A stretch of DNA of 64,000 nt from Pelobates cultripes. Lineage: Eukaryota > Chordata > Amphibia > Anura > Pelobatidae. Shown piece by piece: positions 1 through 12,007 of the stretch (position 1 is the first letter of the stretch; each line of letters begins with the position of its first letter). Made by a program: the position numbers and the translations under genes. The stretch covers positions 264,843,379-264,907,378 of the forward strand of contig OW240915.1 of assembly GCA_933207985.1 (NCBI GenBank), given 5' to 3'. Below the pieces are notes generated by a model. That model saw nothing but the letters and a program-made list of their open reading frames with translations. It was not told the origin of the DNA and made no database searches.

Positions 1-1318
1 AATCTATTCAGAAATAGTTTGCATCCTTGAGATGCTCAATCTGATTAACTGAGGCCACACCTCAAAACTTGCAGGACTTAAAGTATCTGCCGCTGATGTT
101 TTGGTGCCAGATAACACGGGACATGTTCAGAGGTCTTGTGAAGTCTGTCTTGGTGCATCAGAGCGGTTTAGGCAGCAAAGGTATTTACATATGAAATTGT
201 AAATTAAAATATTGTTAAGAAACACCAGGGAGAGAAATTATATCTCAAATATAAAACTTTAATAGGGATGAAATAATGACCCATATTAGGATTTGGAGGA
301 AAAATGAAATTTGGTTATCTGTTAAAGACTGCTATGGACAAACATTTAGAACTACTCTCCAGTTGTTGCTGAAAAAAAATGGTAAAGATATTAAAAAATA
401 TAACAGTGAGACATAATTAATTTCTCAATAATGAAAAACTGAGGATTTAAAATTTGGAGAATTACTATGTTTTAAAAGTAACATTGCAGAAAAAAGCTCA
501 ACACAGCAAGCGATTGTAGGATACTTGAGTAGGAAATGCATGGTGTACCAAAGGAATTTTTAGGAAAATTATAGCTATTATAGTTTTCTTTCCATTGTTC
601 ATGAAACAACCTTTAATGAGCAAGTCTAACAGTGTTTATAAGAGTTAAATTAAAATTGGTAACATTTTAAGAATAGGTATTTTTTCACTTTAATTATGCC
701 ACGAAGCATAAAAATAGAATATGTCTTCATCATTGTCCATATTTAACTTTTCTGATGGCTTATCTTCAGATAATTATTTAATAAAAAAGTGTCTTCTATT
801 TATTGTTCTTTGCTGAAGTGTTAATTTTCTTGACTGTGACAGGTCAGATTCCATAGAAGATAAGGAACAGCTGCATTCCTTCTTAACAAGGTTCTTTGTT
901 CCATCTGCTACTGCATCCATCCTGTTTTTCCGTTCTGTCAGGGTGGAGCTCCTCTTCTAAGAGACCTCACTTTAACCTCAGATATAAAAGAAAGTTATTA
1001 TTTATATGTGACTATGCATAATACCGAACATTACACTTGTAAAAGTAAATTAGCTATCATCAGAATCTCCTCATTTTGATAAGCATTTTATGGATGAGCT
1101 AATAAAAAATGGATTCTGTTTAGCTTGAGTGCCATTTATACTATACTACAATGAATGGGCAGTAAAACACTTTCTTATCATTTGGATCAATGAAGAAAAC
1201 TATGGCTCTGGTTTTGGGCAATGTTTCAGTTATAAAGAATTCAGAATTAAAGCTGGTCACCTCATCCATGGTTATCCGAACAGTTTAAGGAAAAAAATCC
1301 ATTAATTGCAATTTGTAG
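1..1318. other. AT-rich stretch, no supported gene
   Basis: Non-coding AT-rich sequence with short interrupted frames. A 106-base segment (75-180) has an AG before it and a GT after it and is open in two frames, but I recognise no protein in it (see findings). Nothing else is identifiable. Confidence 0.5.
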
Positions 1319-2635
1319 TTAAAGGGACACCAAAACAACTTTAGCTAAATTATTATTATTATTTATAAAGCGCCAACAAGTTCCATATCGCTGTACAACG
1401 GGTGGACTAACAGACACGTATTTGTAACCAGACAAGCTTGACGCACAGGAACAGAGGGATTAAGGGCCCTGCTCAATTAACTTACATGCTAGAGAGAGTG
1501 GAGTATAGTGACAAAAAAGGTAAGGGTAGGGTAGAAATGTAGGTTGCTAGGATAGTATTCAATGAGGGCTTAGTGTTTTGTTTTGATGACAGTTGCAGGA
1601 GAGGAATCAGGGTGCGGGGAGGGAAAGCTGTTCACAGTTTAATTGATATGCTTTCCTAAAGAAGTAAGTTTTCAAAGATTTTTTTAAGGAGTGGTGATTG
1701 GGTCAGAGTTAATAGAGAGTTGAAGGGCGTTCCATAGGAACGGTGCAGCCCTAGACAAGTCTTTAAGGTGAGCAGCAGAGGTAGGAGTACGAACAAAGGT
1801 TAGACGTAGGTCTCTGGCATTTTTGTGTATTAGTGAGGATAAGTAGGTGGAAACAGCATTGTGTAGAGATTTGTAAGCAAGTGTCAGGATCTTAAATTGG
1901 GCCCTATATCTTATGAGAAGCCAATGCAGGGACTGACAAAGGGGTGAGGCGTGGGAGGTGCGGGCTGACGGGAAGATGAGCCTTTCCACCGCATTCATTA
2001 TAGACGGTAACGGGGCAAGTTGGCAACACGTAAGACCACTGAGAAGCGGATTACAGTAGTCAAGGCGAGAGAGGACAGCAGCATGGACAAGCACCTTTGC
2101 CATATCAGGCATTAAATAGGATCAGATGCATGCAATGCTTTTGAGATGGAAGCAGCAGGATTTGGCAATTGATTGGACATGAGGGGTGAAGGAAAGGTCG
2201 GACTCAAAGAAAACACCTAGGCAGCAAGAAGATGGTAGCGCCATTGACTTGGAGGGACACAGACAAGGGAGTAGCAACACTTGAGGCAGGAAAGACCAGA
2301 AGTTCTGTTTTGGACAGGTTCAGTTTAAGTAAATGAGCAGCCATCCAGTTGGAAATAGCAGAGAGGCAGTCAGAGAAATGAAGCTGTTTAGGTATATATA
2401 TCATGCACCTGCAGTCTCACTGCTCAATTCTCTGCCATTTAGGAGATAAATCACTTTGTTTATACATCCCTAGTCAAACCTCCCTGCATGAGACTTGCAC
2501 AAGCTTCCTAAACACTTCCTGAAAGGAACCTACATATTTTAGGTTCCTCTTTTGCACAGTATGCATAATCTAGAATTTCTTATCTTCTAAAGTTCAATTT
2601 ACAGAGCAGGAGAAAAACAACTTCTGAAGCAAGTT
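1319..2635. mobile_element. T2/Kolobok-type MITE split by an L2 insertion
   Basis: The left end (1319-1350) begins TTAAAGGGACACC and the body resumes at about 2377. The resumed part (CTCACTGCTCAATTCTCTGC and following) matches the uninterrupted body of the related copies at 6266 and 23894. The TTAAAGGRR ends and TTAA target are the known signature of the Xenopus T2 MITE group, linked to Kolobok transposases. The 1351-2376 segment is an L2 LINE inserted later, with a possible AAAT duplication at the two junctions. Confidence 0.75.
1351..2376 (-). mobile_element. L2-type LINE, 5'-truncated 3' end
   Basis: Read on the minus strand, 2404-2204 encodes a reverse-transcriptase piece (NWMAAHLLKLNLSKTELL), and 2112-1684 encodes the typical C-terminal tail of L2-clade LINEs (SRLDYCNPLLSGL, then LHWLLIRYRAQFKILTLAYK). 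The 3' end falls at a (TTA/ATT)n tract at about 1351, preceded on the coding strand by the GCGCTTTATAAA-type tail shared with fragments near 33540 and 52330. Only the last third of the RT and the 3' tail remain, in two frames, so the copy is dead. 5' truncation and the microsatellite tail fit target-primed reverse transcription. Confidence 0.8.
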
Positions 2636-2700
2636 AAAGGGACACTATAGTCACCAGAACAACTACAGCTTAATATAGTCTGTCATAGCTGTATTTTAAC
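2636..2700. mobile_element. T2-type MITE left end inserted in the preceding MITE
   Basis: TTAAAGGGACACTATAG followed by TCACCAGAACAACTACAGC begins exactly where the host MITE has its own TTAA (copy at 6266: AGTCAGTTAACATCTG). I could not find a right end, so this copy is truncated or rearranged. Confidence 0.6.
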
Positions 2701-4238
2701 AAATGGCTGAGATTCCGCTTATTGCTTTGTCTCACATCTTCAGCTCATCGGGTGACAGGGGAATACTAAAACAGTGCCAATGCAATCCATATAATTGTTG
2801 GGCTCAAGACAGAGTGCATCCAGACAGAGACAGAGTCCACACAGCCTCCACAGAGACAGAGCCTTTTAAAAATATGAAATTTAATGTGAGAAATATACCA
2901 GTTTACATCTTGCTGTAAAAAGAACTACTGGAGAAATGTCTACTTTAAAATACTGCTAATGATGCAAAGAACAGGATCTCATATGAAAATATGTTTAAGA
3001 GTATTAAAATGTTATTGCAATGTTCCATCCTATACTTAAAGGACATCTAGCATACAATGATTTAATATATCATATTAGCATTTATTCCTGCTTTGCTTTT
3101 TCTGACATCATTCGTCTATAAGTTTAGGTTTATATCAATGTTCACTTGGCTTTCCATTTTCTTCTTAACTGAACTACTAGACAGGTCCGGTGTCTGAGTA
3201 TTATGCAGATCCAATAAAGCTCAATATAGATCCATGTCTCTTTTTATGTGAGTTGCGTTACTATTTTTATAGTACATTCTGTGTTTTCACTACTCTGTAT
3301 GCACCTTAGACACACAACATTGAAATCATCAGCCTTAAATTAAATTATTCAGAAGAAATTGTTATTATATTGTCTGAGTATATAGTGTGTGTGTGTAGGA
3401 AGAGAGGGGGGAGGGAGGTATCAAAGTGTTATGTTCTATAAAGTGGTCTAAATTACTAAAAGTGGAGCAATCGCTATGGAAACCAGTGGAGCCAACATTT
3501 TTTGCACTAAGCTTTAGGACAGAACACTTTGATAAATCTCCCCTTTTGGTGGAATGACAGCTTTCAAAATAGGATTTTCATTTGTTTTGGAGTTCTTGAA
3601 AAATCATGTTTACAACATTTAAAATAGCCACAAGTTATTAAAATGTTGCTATCCCATGTGAATAATTTATGATATCATTTGTCCAAGGTCTTTTCCCAAT
3701 GTCATATGGGTATAATGTTTCTTTAGTTTGTCTTTTCAAACCAACATAAGCTATGTTTTCTCTATTACAGTTCTGCTTATATACACACTTTGCAAATATA
3801 TATTTCCATATTAATGACATTATCTGAAGAATGGAATCTTTAAATTAAAACTCTGTCTGCATCTTTGGATTTTGTAGCTCATTCACCCTTAAAAATATTC
3901 CATACAGCTCATCATTGATTTATAAAAGAACACTCCAATGGAATAAATAGTGTAGACTAATGTCAGCTATATGTGACTATAATATGGATTCTACATTTGC
4001 ATTGATCTGTCTTTTCATGTGCTTGTCTAAGCTCAGCTTACTCACTAACTCATGAAGGAAGACATTCAACTATATTAATACTTTTGTTTTAGTTGATTGT
4101 TTCTTATTTCATGCTAGACAGATACGCAATATTAGGCTTAGCAACGTAAGCTGCAGCTTCTTAATTTTAGTAATATGATAATTACGATTTGGTAATTATT
4201 TCTATGTCAACGTTTTGGGGGATTGCAATTTGAGTGTT
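2701..4238. other. No gene seen
   Basis: AT-rich sequence with frequent stops on both strands. A short (GT)n tract lies near 3388. The short open frames show no recognisable motif. Confidence 0.5.
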
Positions 4239-4290
4239 TTAAAGGGTTACTCCAAGTACCGTGACCACTTCAGTGATTTAACTCTCGGCC
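4239..4290. mobile_element. T2-like MITE end fragment
   Basis: TTAAAGGGTTACTCCAAG followed by an imperfect foldback around ACCACTTCAGTG resembles one end of the TTAA-flanked MITEs elsewhere in the window. The other end is not visible. Confidence 0.45.
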
Positions 4291-4689
4291 AATGAATGTA
4301 GACCGCAATGACTTCTGACTTCTGTAAGATTGCAGAAGATTAAAATCACGTCATCACGACACCAAGGAGTAAATAAAAAAAGAAAATGTGACTACCGTAT
4401 TACTATAAGAGGCTATAAACCTCTTTATGCCTCCACCTGTCATGCTGTGGGAGGGAGCATATCTACTGACCTCCTAATGAAATATACAATTAGCCACACC
4501 ACATTAAAATTAACCAATCCTACCTACTCCTATCACCTTAATAATTAGTGAAGGGGGGCTAGTACATCTGATGACTTAAAGAAAATGATACTTACTATAG
4601 GAAGTCTTCTTTCTAAATATTCTTTTTTTCAGCCCCCCAAAAGGCCAATTTAAACTCTATAATAACACAATTATTTAAAAAAGAAAAAA

Positions 4690-5955
4690 GGGGGGGTGGG
4701 GGATGGGGCCTGATAGCCGAGCTAGGCAGATGTGTTTTCTAAGAGCTCTGGCACAACTGAACTCAGTTTGGGCATTTATTGGTCTAATCGTGATATCTGC
4801 AGTTTTGCACGATGGTGGCTCATTGATGTATCGAGTGGGGGCTCGTGGATACCTGTTCAATGTCTTTCCATTGAGATATACCATACTCCACATATGTGGC
4901 CTAACGTGGAACTCGGGACCGCTCTGAACAGCAACTCTCCTGATGCCCTGTAACCCCCGTCTGGGCTGGTGGGAAAGCTTACTTACATGCAACAGAAGAA
5001 TGCACGATGATCCTAAATGGCCTCCGAGCCACAACCCGAGCCCTTCACAGTTTCAGGAGAGCCTGGTGACCCTGGTGATCAAATCCCGAAGAGAGAGCTT
5101 TGGGGCTCGGTTTGACCGGATCTGCCAGGTGTTCTGGATGCACTTAGAACACAGACCTCACCTGCTACAGCAGAGAATGTATCTGAAGCGGCAGTTCACA
5201 GATCCGGCTCTGGGTCGGAGCCCCATATGGAGGCGCGTCCATCTTGCTGCCCAAATTACCGGAAGACTCTCAAGGCACCAGAGCATTTTAGGGCCCGTGT
5301 CCATGCTGAGAGGGAAGAGCCTTCAGATTGAGAGACTGGCTCCTCTTCAGTCCTGCGATCAGGACGATGGCGTTAATTGGAGGTTCTGTTGCCCTGGAAG
5401 TCCTTGGGCTGAAGAAACAGCCAAGTCCGATCCTGAGCACACATGGGCCACAGGGAGAATCTTGGAGTGGCAGCAAAAAGTTGTTATTGGACACAGCAAG
5501 TACTTACCGTAGATGCCCTATTCAGGTATAGGCTGACTGTCCCCCCTACACGTATTTCATTGCCCTCATCTTGGGTCGTGGTCTGTAGCTCACCTATCAC
5601 CTACCCAGTGACCAAATCCTGATTGTTTGCATTATTTACTATAATTTCACTCATTCTTGTGACACTAAGATGCATGTGACTCATTCTACCACCCAGTGGC
5701 AATATCGCTCATGTGTTTGATGATGCAGCAATGTGCCTTGTCTGTTTTTTTTATCGTATGAGCTTTCGCATCTCTGCTCCAAACTTAATCTGTTTTAATA
5801 ATACTAAACATTGTGCAATTTCTGTGAATGCCATATTCATATGTCACACTGTCTGTTATTCCTGTGCTTGTGCCTGCTGTTGTGACATCACAAGCTTATT
5901 TGTTACCATTTGCACAACAAAAATAAAGAATATGAAAACAAGCAAAAAAAAAACC
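4690..5955 (+). mobile_element. L1/Tx1-like non-autonomous retrocopy, about 1.26 kb
   Basis: It starts with a G-rich block (GGGGGATGGGGCCTGATAGC) and ends with GCACAACAAAAATAAAGAAT (5912-5931) and an A-rich tail. The same type of start and the same 3' end occur in the copies at 45734-47016 and 54191-55480. The interior holds the GC-rich part of an L1-like 5' region, then an AT-rich 3' UTR. The open frame 4943-5512 carries no RT or endonuclease motif. With no RT of its own, it would depend on an L1-clade LINE in trans (inference). Confidence 0.6.
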
Positions 5956-6265
5956 AAAAACTGTAGATAATAAAAAATGGTGAAAAAAACCCTTACACCA
6001 AAAAGATTACAGATTTGGTCAGACTGTCCAAATTTCAAACAGATTTGTCTTTAGTAAATAGGAAAATTTCCATGACAGAATTTGGCCTTTTTTGATGGAT
6101 TTTGTCCAACCAGACAAAATCCAGTGTTTAGTGAATTACCTTGTATGTCTGAATGTGTGTCTTTGGGTTCAAGCTATTTGTTTTATTTACGCATCTCTCC
6201 ACCACAAGAATCATATACTGCCTCTGGCACCAGTTATCCATAACCTCTATCTCTAAATGCCACTG

Positions 6266-7175
6266 TTATAGGGACATTATAGTCAACAAAAAAAACAACT
6301 TTGGATTAATGAAGCAGTTTAGGTGTATAGACCATGCCCCTACAGTCTCATTGCTCAATTCTCTGACATTTAGGTGTTAAATCACTTTGTTTATATAGCC
6401 CTGGTCATACCTCCCTGCATGTAATGTGTACATCCTTCCTAAACACTTCCTGTAAAGAGTAATCTAATGTTTACACTTGCAAATTCTGTTTTATTTAGAA
6501 TTTCTTATCCCTTTCTCTGTTAGGAGGTTGCTGGACCTTGCAGGAGCCTCCTGCGCATATTTAGAGTTTAATTTTACAGAGCAGGAGATAATGACTTCTA
6601 AAGTCAGTTAACATCTGATTGCAAATTAAACCATTTTTTCATGCAGGCTGTGTGAGTCACAGCCAGGGGACGTGTGACTATTAGGCTACATGGATAAAAA
6701 CATAAGTGATTTAAAGGGACATTATAGTCACCAGAACCATTACAGTTTAACGTAGTTCTGGTGTCTATATCCGATCCCTGCAGGCTTTTTAATGTAAACA
6801 CTGCCTTTTTTCAGAAGAGGCTGTGTTTACATTGCTGCTTACTTTCACCTCTAGTGGCAGTCACTCAGACGGCCACTGGAGGTGCTTCCTGTGTCAGTGC
6901 AGCACTGCACTGCATGGAGGGGCTAAACGTTCCCTATAGAGATGCATTGATTTTGTGCATCTATATTATGAGATGCTGACAGGTGCAGCATGGTGTTTTG
7001 CCGCGCATGCACAACACCATCCTAATACTTTCCTATGGAAAACAATTGGATTGGCTGAGATCATCATGAAGGAATATACATTTATGTTCCTAATACTATA
7101 TTGTTCCTTTAACTCCTAAACTTCAGAGGTATGGTCTACACATAAAATCTACTTCTTTAAGCTAAAGCTGTTTCA
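6266..7175. mobile_element. T2-type MITE interrupted by a second MITE
   Basis: The body runs from TTATAGGGACATTATAG at 6266 to the TTAA at 6711, and resumes at 7113 (CTCCTAAACTTCAGAGG). It matches the copy at 23894-24339 on both sides of the interruption. In that copy the equivalent site reads AAGTGATTTAACTCCTAA without an insert. Confidence 0.75.
6715..7108. mobile_element. Complete T2/Kolobok-type MITE with TTAA duplication
   Basis: The ends are AGGGACATTATAGTCACC and the inverse-type ATTGTTCCT, flanked by TTAA at 6711-6714 and 7109-7112. The interior carries the recurring CTCTAGTGGCAGTCACTCAGA and CTTTCCTATGG blocks seen in most MITEs of this window. About 394 bp and non-coding. The empty site at 24231-24234 confirms the boundaries. 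Confidence 0.8.
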
Positions 7176-7551
7176 ACCTCTGACATATAATCCTAAATTG
7201 ATTAATCCTTCTCTGTCGTGACCTGAGGCAATGCGTGATATAGACTTATGTCCAATATTCAGGATATTATCTCTGTGGTGGTACTTTACCGGTGCTCTCT
7301 TCAGGGGTATAGGCAGTACCTGTAAAGGGCTTCCCAAGTAGGTAGCCAACAGCTCTATTTCTTCCTGCATAACTGCTCTATTTCTTCCTGCGCATGGCAG
7401 CTCTAATAGGATATGACACCATATCATGTCCTCCCTGTGCTCTAAGGAAGCGAAAATGGTTTCAAATCAGAGCTGTCAAGTAGTGACAGTCCTATCCAAA
7501 TATATTCCAGGTAAGCCTCCTCCTGAAGCAAAAAGGAAGGCGAGCTAGAGG

Positions 7552-7905
7552 GTGACTAAAATCAGTATGTGCTGTATGTATTTAGACATGTGCATGTCTG
7601 TCAGTGAGTACCTGTATATGAGTGTGTGTAAGCATGCCTGTGTCTGTCTATCTGTAAGTGTGTATCTCTGTGTGTATGTTTGGCACTGTGTATATGTACA
7701 TATATGTGTTTCTGTGTGCGTCTGCCATTTTTGGATCTGTGTGGCATTGTGTATTGGTGTATAACCCTGGTAGTATTTATGTGTATGTTTCTATATGTGA
7801 GCATATGTATGTGTCTCTTTGTCTAGGAAAATCTATCTGTGTATAAATAAGATGCATACGTGAAAACGAGATAAATCTCAATGTATCCTTCCTGGTAAAA
7901 TAAGT
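7552..7905. repeat. GT/TATG-rich degenerate simple repeat and LINE-like tail
   Basis: 7560-7850 is an interrupted (TGTGTNTG)n tract, open in several frames only because of its periodicity. Just downstream, 7870-7905 (AAATCTCAATGTATCCTTCC then TGGTAAAATAAG) resembles the short 3' tail common to several fish and frog LINE families. The tail assignment is weak. Confidence 0.55.
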
Positions 7906-8569
7906 CATACATTTGTAAAAATGTGCACCTGGTTCTCAAATTGTATATGGGTGGTGGGGGGAGGCGGGGAGACCAGTGCTTTTGCAAGGGTCCCACAATT
8001 TCTGATGACAGCTTTGGACTCTAGACAGCTGTGGCCCAGATCATGGAATTTAATAAGAGATGCTAAATAATTGATTAGGGATACATAGCACCCCTCAGCA
8101 TCTCCACAGAACTGCTACTGTGTGTAGTGCTCCCTTTACAAAGAGTGCAGCATCATTGCAACAATCTTAAAATCGATGTTGTTTAAAATTACACCACCAG
8201 AGCTAATTTTATGGTTAGTGCTGGTGTTCCTTACATTTAGGTTTATGGGGGTAAAGCGTGCTGGATGAATGGTTAAGAGTGAATTACGGTATGCAGCCTT
8301 GTAGATGTTGTGCAGTGTAACTCCCATGATTCTCAGGCTAGCAGGATTGCATGCATTGTACCCTGCATTTAAATGCCACTATGATGGAGCAATGCAATTT
8401 CAAAGATGCAATGTCACTAAGTCACTAAATTCCTGGTTGTCTTTTTTAAGTTAGCATTTCTTATGTCCATAAGCGAGTCTAATTGAAATAAGAGACGTAT
8501 ATCACACATTATCATTAAACTTTCTAATACTATGTACTTAGACACAAACATGGTTATAATACCTCATAA
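7906..8569. other. No feature recognised
   Basis: Unique-looking sequence upstream of the CA8 exon. The short minus-strand frame at 8136-8327 has no recognisable domain. Confidence 0.4.
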
Positions 8570-8776
8570 ATGTAATTACTAGTAAATTCACTCTCCTACT
8601 TCCCCCTCCTCCTGCTCCAGGCTTAGAGGAGTGACAGTTCCTGGAGCCTCTGGGAAGAGGACGTGTGTTTGATACTATGTCTGACTTGAGTCACAGTCAC
8701 TACTAAACTCTGTGCTCAGTCAGCTTCACAATCCCCACCAGCAACAGGAGCAGGACAACACAGACTGGATTCTGAG
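8570..8776 (+). promoter_or_regulatory. Putative CA8 proximal promoter / 5' UTR
   Basis: This segment directly precedes the CA8 start codon. It begins with a pyrimidine tract (TTCCCCCTCCTCCTGCTCC) and is richer in G+C than its surroundings, with no obvious TATA box at usual spacing. No upstream ATG in a better context separates it from the proposed start. The transcription start cannot be placed from sequence alone. Confidence 0.35.
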
Positions 8777-8852
8777 ATGGCTGACAAACATTACACTGAC
8801 CCCTCTGCTGAACTTGCTGACAAAGAGAATCAGGAGTGGGGTTATGAAGAAG
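8777..8852 (+). CDS. CA8: CA8 (carbonic anhydrase-related protein VIII), first coding exon
   Basis: The exon encodes 25 codons plus one base: it starts MADKHYTD, has an acidic middle and ends QEWGYEE-G. Vertebrate CA8 proteins start with MAD, have a variable Glu-rich segment and then EWGYEEGVEWG, so both ends fit. The exon stops after the first base of the Gly codon at AAG|GTCAGT (donor at 8853), a phase-1 break where carbonic anhydrase genes normally split just after the HWGY-type motif. CA8 is a cytosolic, catalytically inactive carbonic anhydrase homologue that binds the IP3 receptor ITPR1, prominently in Purkinje cells (established). The acidic tract is shorter than in mammals. Exon 2 was not found downstream, so intron 1 may fill the rest of the window (inference). 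The short match leaves some doubt. Confidence 0.75.
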
Positions 8853-11354
8853 GTCAGTGCTTTAATTGTATTTTCATATATACACAGGTGTAGAGCTAAC
8901 AGCCTTAGCTGAGTATGATGGTAATAGTGTTACATGATGTTGCAGTGTATCTACTCCAGGACTGGGAATAGACAGTATGTAAGGGACATTTCTCTGAAAC
9001 ACCACCTCAGTATTGCTTCACTCATTAAAACTACCAGAGAGGGCAATACAACTATATATCCTCTTCCTTATTATTAAACACATCAAAGATAATGTATGCA
9101 GTGTGGGGACTTTTCGAATGCTCAGATTTGTCTCTTTGACTTGTAATTATGAATAGGTGTGCTTACCTCCTGATAGTGTTGTCTAAGTTATTAATGGGGA
9201 TAAGACACGTCTATCCCCAAATAAAGCAATGTGTGATTCATTACTGTTACAATAACTTCAGATAATCATATTGCAACTGGTTTAGGTCCAAAGCATTTGT
9301 TATACATTTGTATCTGCTGTCTGTTTGTGTTTTTATTTATGTATTTAACAATGTCTTGAGTATGTATCAAAGTGTATAAAAACATCTAGTAATATATATG
9401 CATATACAATGTTAAATATAAAAATAAATTGTATATATGTAGATAACGTGTGTATGTGTGTATACATATATATATAGGTTATTGTTGAAGTGCACTCACA
9501 GGACTCAATAATATTTCTAATCGTGCTGTTTATTCAAGCATCACAGTAATACAAAGAAGTGTCGACTTGCAGGACTTTTTTCATAAATACATATACACAC
9601 ACACATACATACATATACAAATAAACACACACACACTACCTATACATCACACACACACACATATATATTACCCACTATTTTTTTTTTGGGGGGTGGGGGG
9701 AGTTTTGAGACAGCTTTTGGAAATTTTGTTTGGCTGTTCTTTGTGACGTTTACATGAAAAGCTGATTTCAGACTGCAGGTAGTGGAAGCATCCAGAGGTT
9801 AAAGGATTGTATTTAAAAAAACAACAAAAAAACAATACATGAATACATTACCTTTTTGAGAATCCTCAGCAGGACACATCATGGACAGACAGTAAATGTC
9901 TTAATATGTTTATGCACAGGAGGAGACATTAGCAGTCATAGCACACCCTCTAAAAACAAAAACAATATAAAAGGGCACTAAAAACATTAATGGTGCAAAT
10001 AATCATATACTTAATATGAAAGTGAAGAGCTGCACCTATAATGTGTAAGTTCTTATTGTAAAGCACACTCTCTGTCTACCTCATCCAGTCCAAGACCCCA
10101 CCCTAAGGTCCATGTGGATGGGCCACTGAGTGCCATGCTATGTGGGGTGAGTGGCATACTGTTGAATACATTTGGGGATCTCTAGTAGAAGTCCAGCATG
10201 TTTATACCATGTCCATGCATCATCACCTTCTTTCTATAGATATTCTTAAAAAAAAAAAGATACAAAACCATCTGATCTCGAAAAATAAAAGTTTAGTCCT
10301 TACACCACGTGACTGAATGAGAAATAAAATGTTTGCTTTAATGCAAGATATTTAAATTTCATGCACCATAGTGTTGACAGCGACAGTGTGATTGGCTTGT
10401 CTGTTTGAAACGCTCTCATTATCCTGTTGAATTTGATTTGCGGAAAGCGGAAAACTAATTTGGAAAAAAAAACTATCCAATCACAAGCTTGAAACGTGCT
10501 GTAATTTGTTACAGTGCAAATGTCAGGTTGTACAGAATTATCTGGTGTATGACTATTGACTATTAATGTTTTGACTATTTTTCTATAAGTTGTAGCTTTT
10601 ATTTTTTAAAAGGATCAGTTTCAGTGGTTTCATTATACTGCATGTGGTTAGCTTTAGATTTTTTTTAAGGGCAGGGTTGTGGAGGAATTTTACTATGGCC
10701 AAATATAAATAGGAAATCTGATTTTCAATTCACCACAATTCATTGTGATTAGGTTCTTTAGTAAATTAGGTCAAAGTCTGTTGAAATAAAACTGAATGGT
10801 GGTGAAATGACAAATCTTATACAGTAGCCAATATGCTAGCCCTCAAGCTAATATAGGTGGCAGGAGAGATAAATAAACAATTACAGTCCAATGAAACCAT
10901 TTCTCCGGAACACAAAGTATTATTCTATAAGGTGGATTAGAACACAAATAGTGTTTTGTTTCTTAGATTGAATTCATGTTGATGTCTAACATACCAGGAA
11001 ACGTGTTCCCTTCTGATAGCGCTTTCCTATTGAGAGTCTGGTCTGGATTTGTAAAGAGATACTTATCATTAAAGCAAAAATGTTTATAAACCCTTTTGTA
11101 TTACTTAACACACTACGTAAAATCTTGACACCTCTTCACACTCATCGCTGACATAGATTTTGCTTTACACAATAATGTTAAAGTTCAGTGCTCTCTTTTA
11201 GACAATGCTAGACTGTAATTTTCATTAGGCTAAATAGGCATTTATCTAAAGAAATGCAAACTTGGCAACTTCATATGCATATGAAAGCTGCCATGAAGTC
11301 TGTTTTTGCCCAATAATATCGCTTACAATTCACAGATTTTACTATTATCATGAC
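8853..11354. other. Intron-like sequence with CA/TA microsatellites
   Basis: No coding motif seen. 9440-9475 and 9585-9665 are (CA)n/(TA)n mixtures. 9485-9580 (GCACTCACAGGACTC, then GCTGTTTATTCAAGC) resembles a segment at 57600-57640 (GGGCACTCACAGGACTTT) and is probably a dispersed repeat. The remainder looks unique. Confidence 0.45.
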
Positions 11355-12007
11355 GTAAAGTCATGATTTTATTAACGACACGGAGACGAGTATTATGCTG
11401 CACTCTTTCTTTATTTCCCTCAGCAGCAAAGAAATTTTTTTAAACGTAACCAGTATATAACAGAGTTTGAGAGTAGTATCTCCTTAGTAACAGGAACATC
11501 CAATCAGGTTCCTCTCTTCAGCATAATAGGCTCTGTCAACCAATCCTATTCCTCTTTATTTGTGATCCCGAATAACGATAATCATCCAACCGAAAATTGG
11601 TCCGATCACAAAAGATAATATCCGTAAAGATATGTAGATTAGCCTGTAAAAGAGGAGAAATATGGTAATATTCTAGTATGAAACTGAGTGTATGCATGAA
11701 TCACCAGTCATTGTGGATATGGTTTAATTATTTCAAGCTATCGTGAATAAGTATTAAGTATTGAGCAACATAACCGGAGGGAAAAACTCCATGACATCAG
11801 GAATTACCGTGAGTCTACTTACCCTTAATCTGTGCCTTGTGGATAAGATCAGGTAATGAAATACATTGCATGAAGAGGAAAACTCCATAAATCAGGACTT
11901 ACCTGAGATCAACTTACCCATATTCCCTCCTTCTTCGGTATGGGCGGGAGGGATAATACTCGCCTCCATGAATTTTATTAAGACACGGAGGCTCCTATTA
12001 TGCTTGT

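Noticed and set aside
4943..5512. 189-codon frame as a host gene
   Set aside because: Lies wholly inside an L1-like retrocopy with matching ends to two other copies; no domain recognised.
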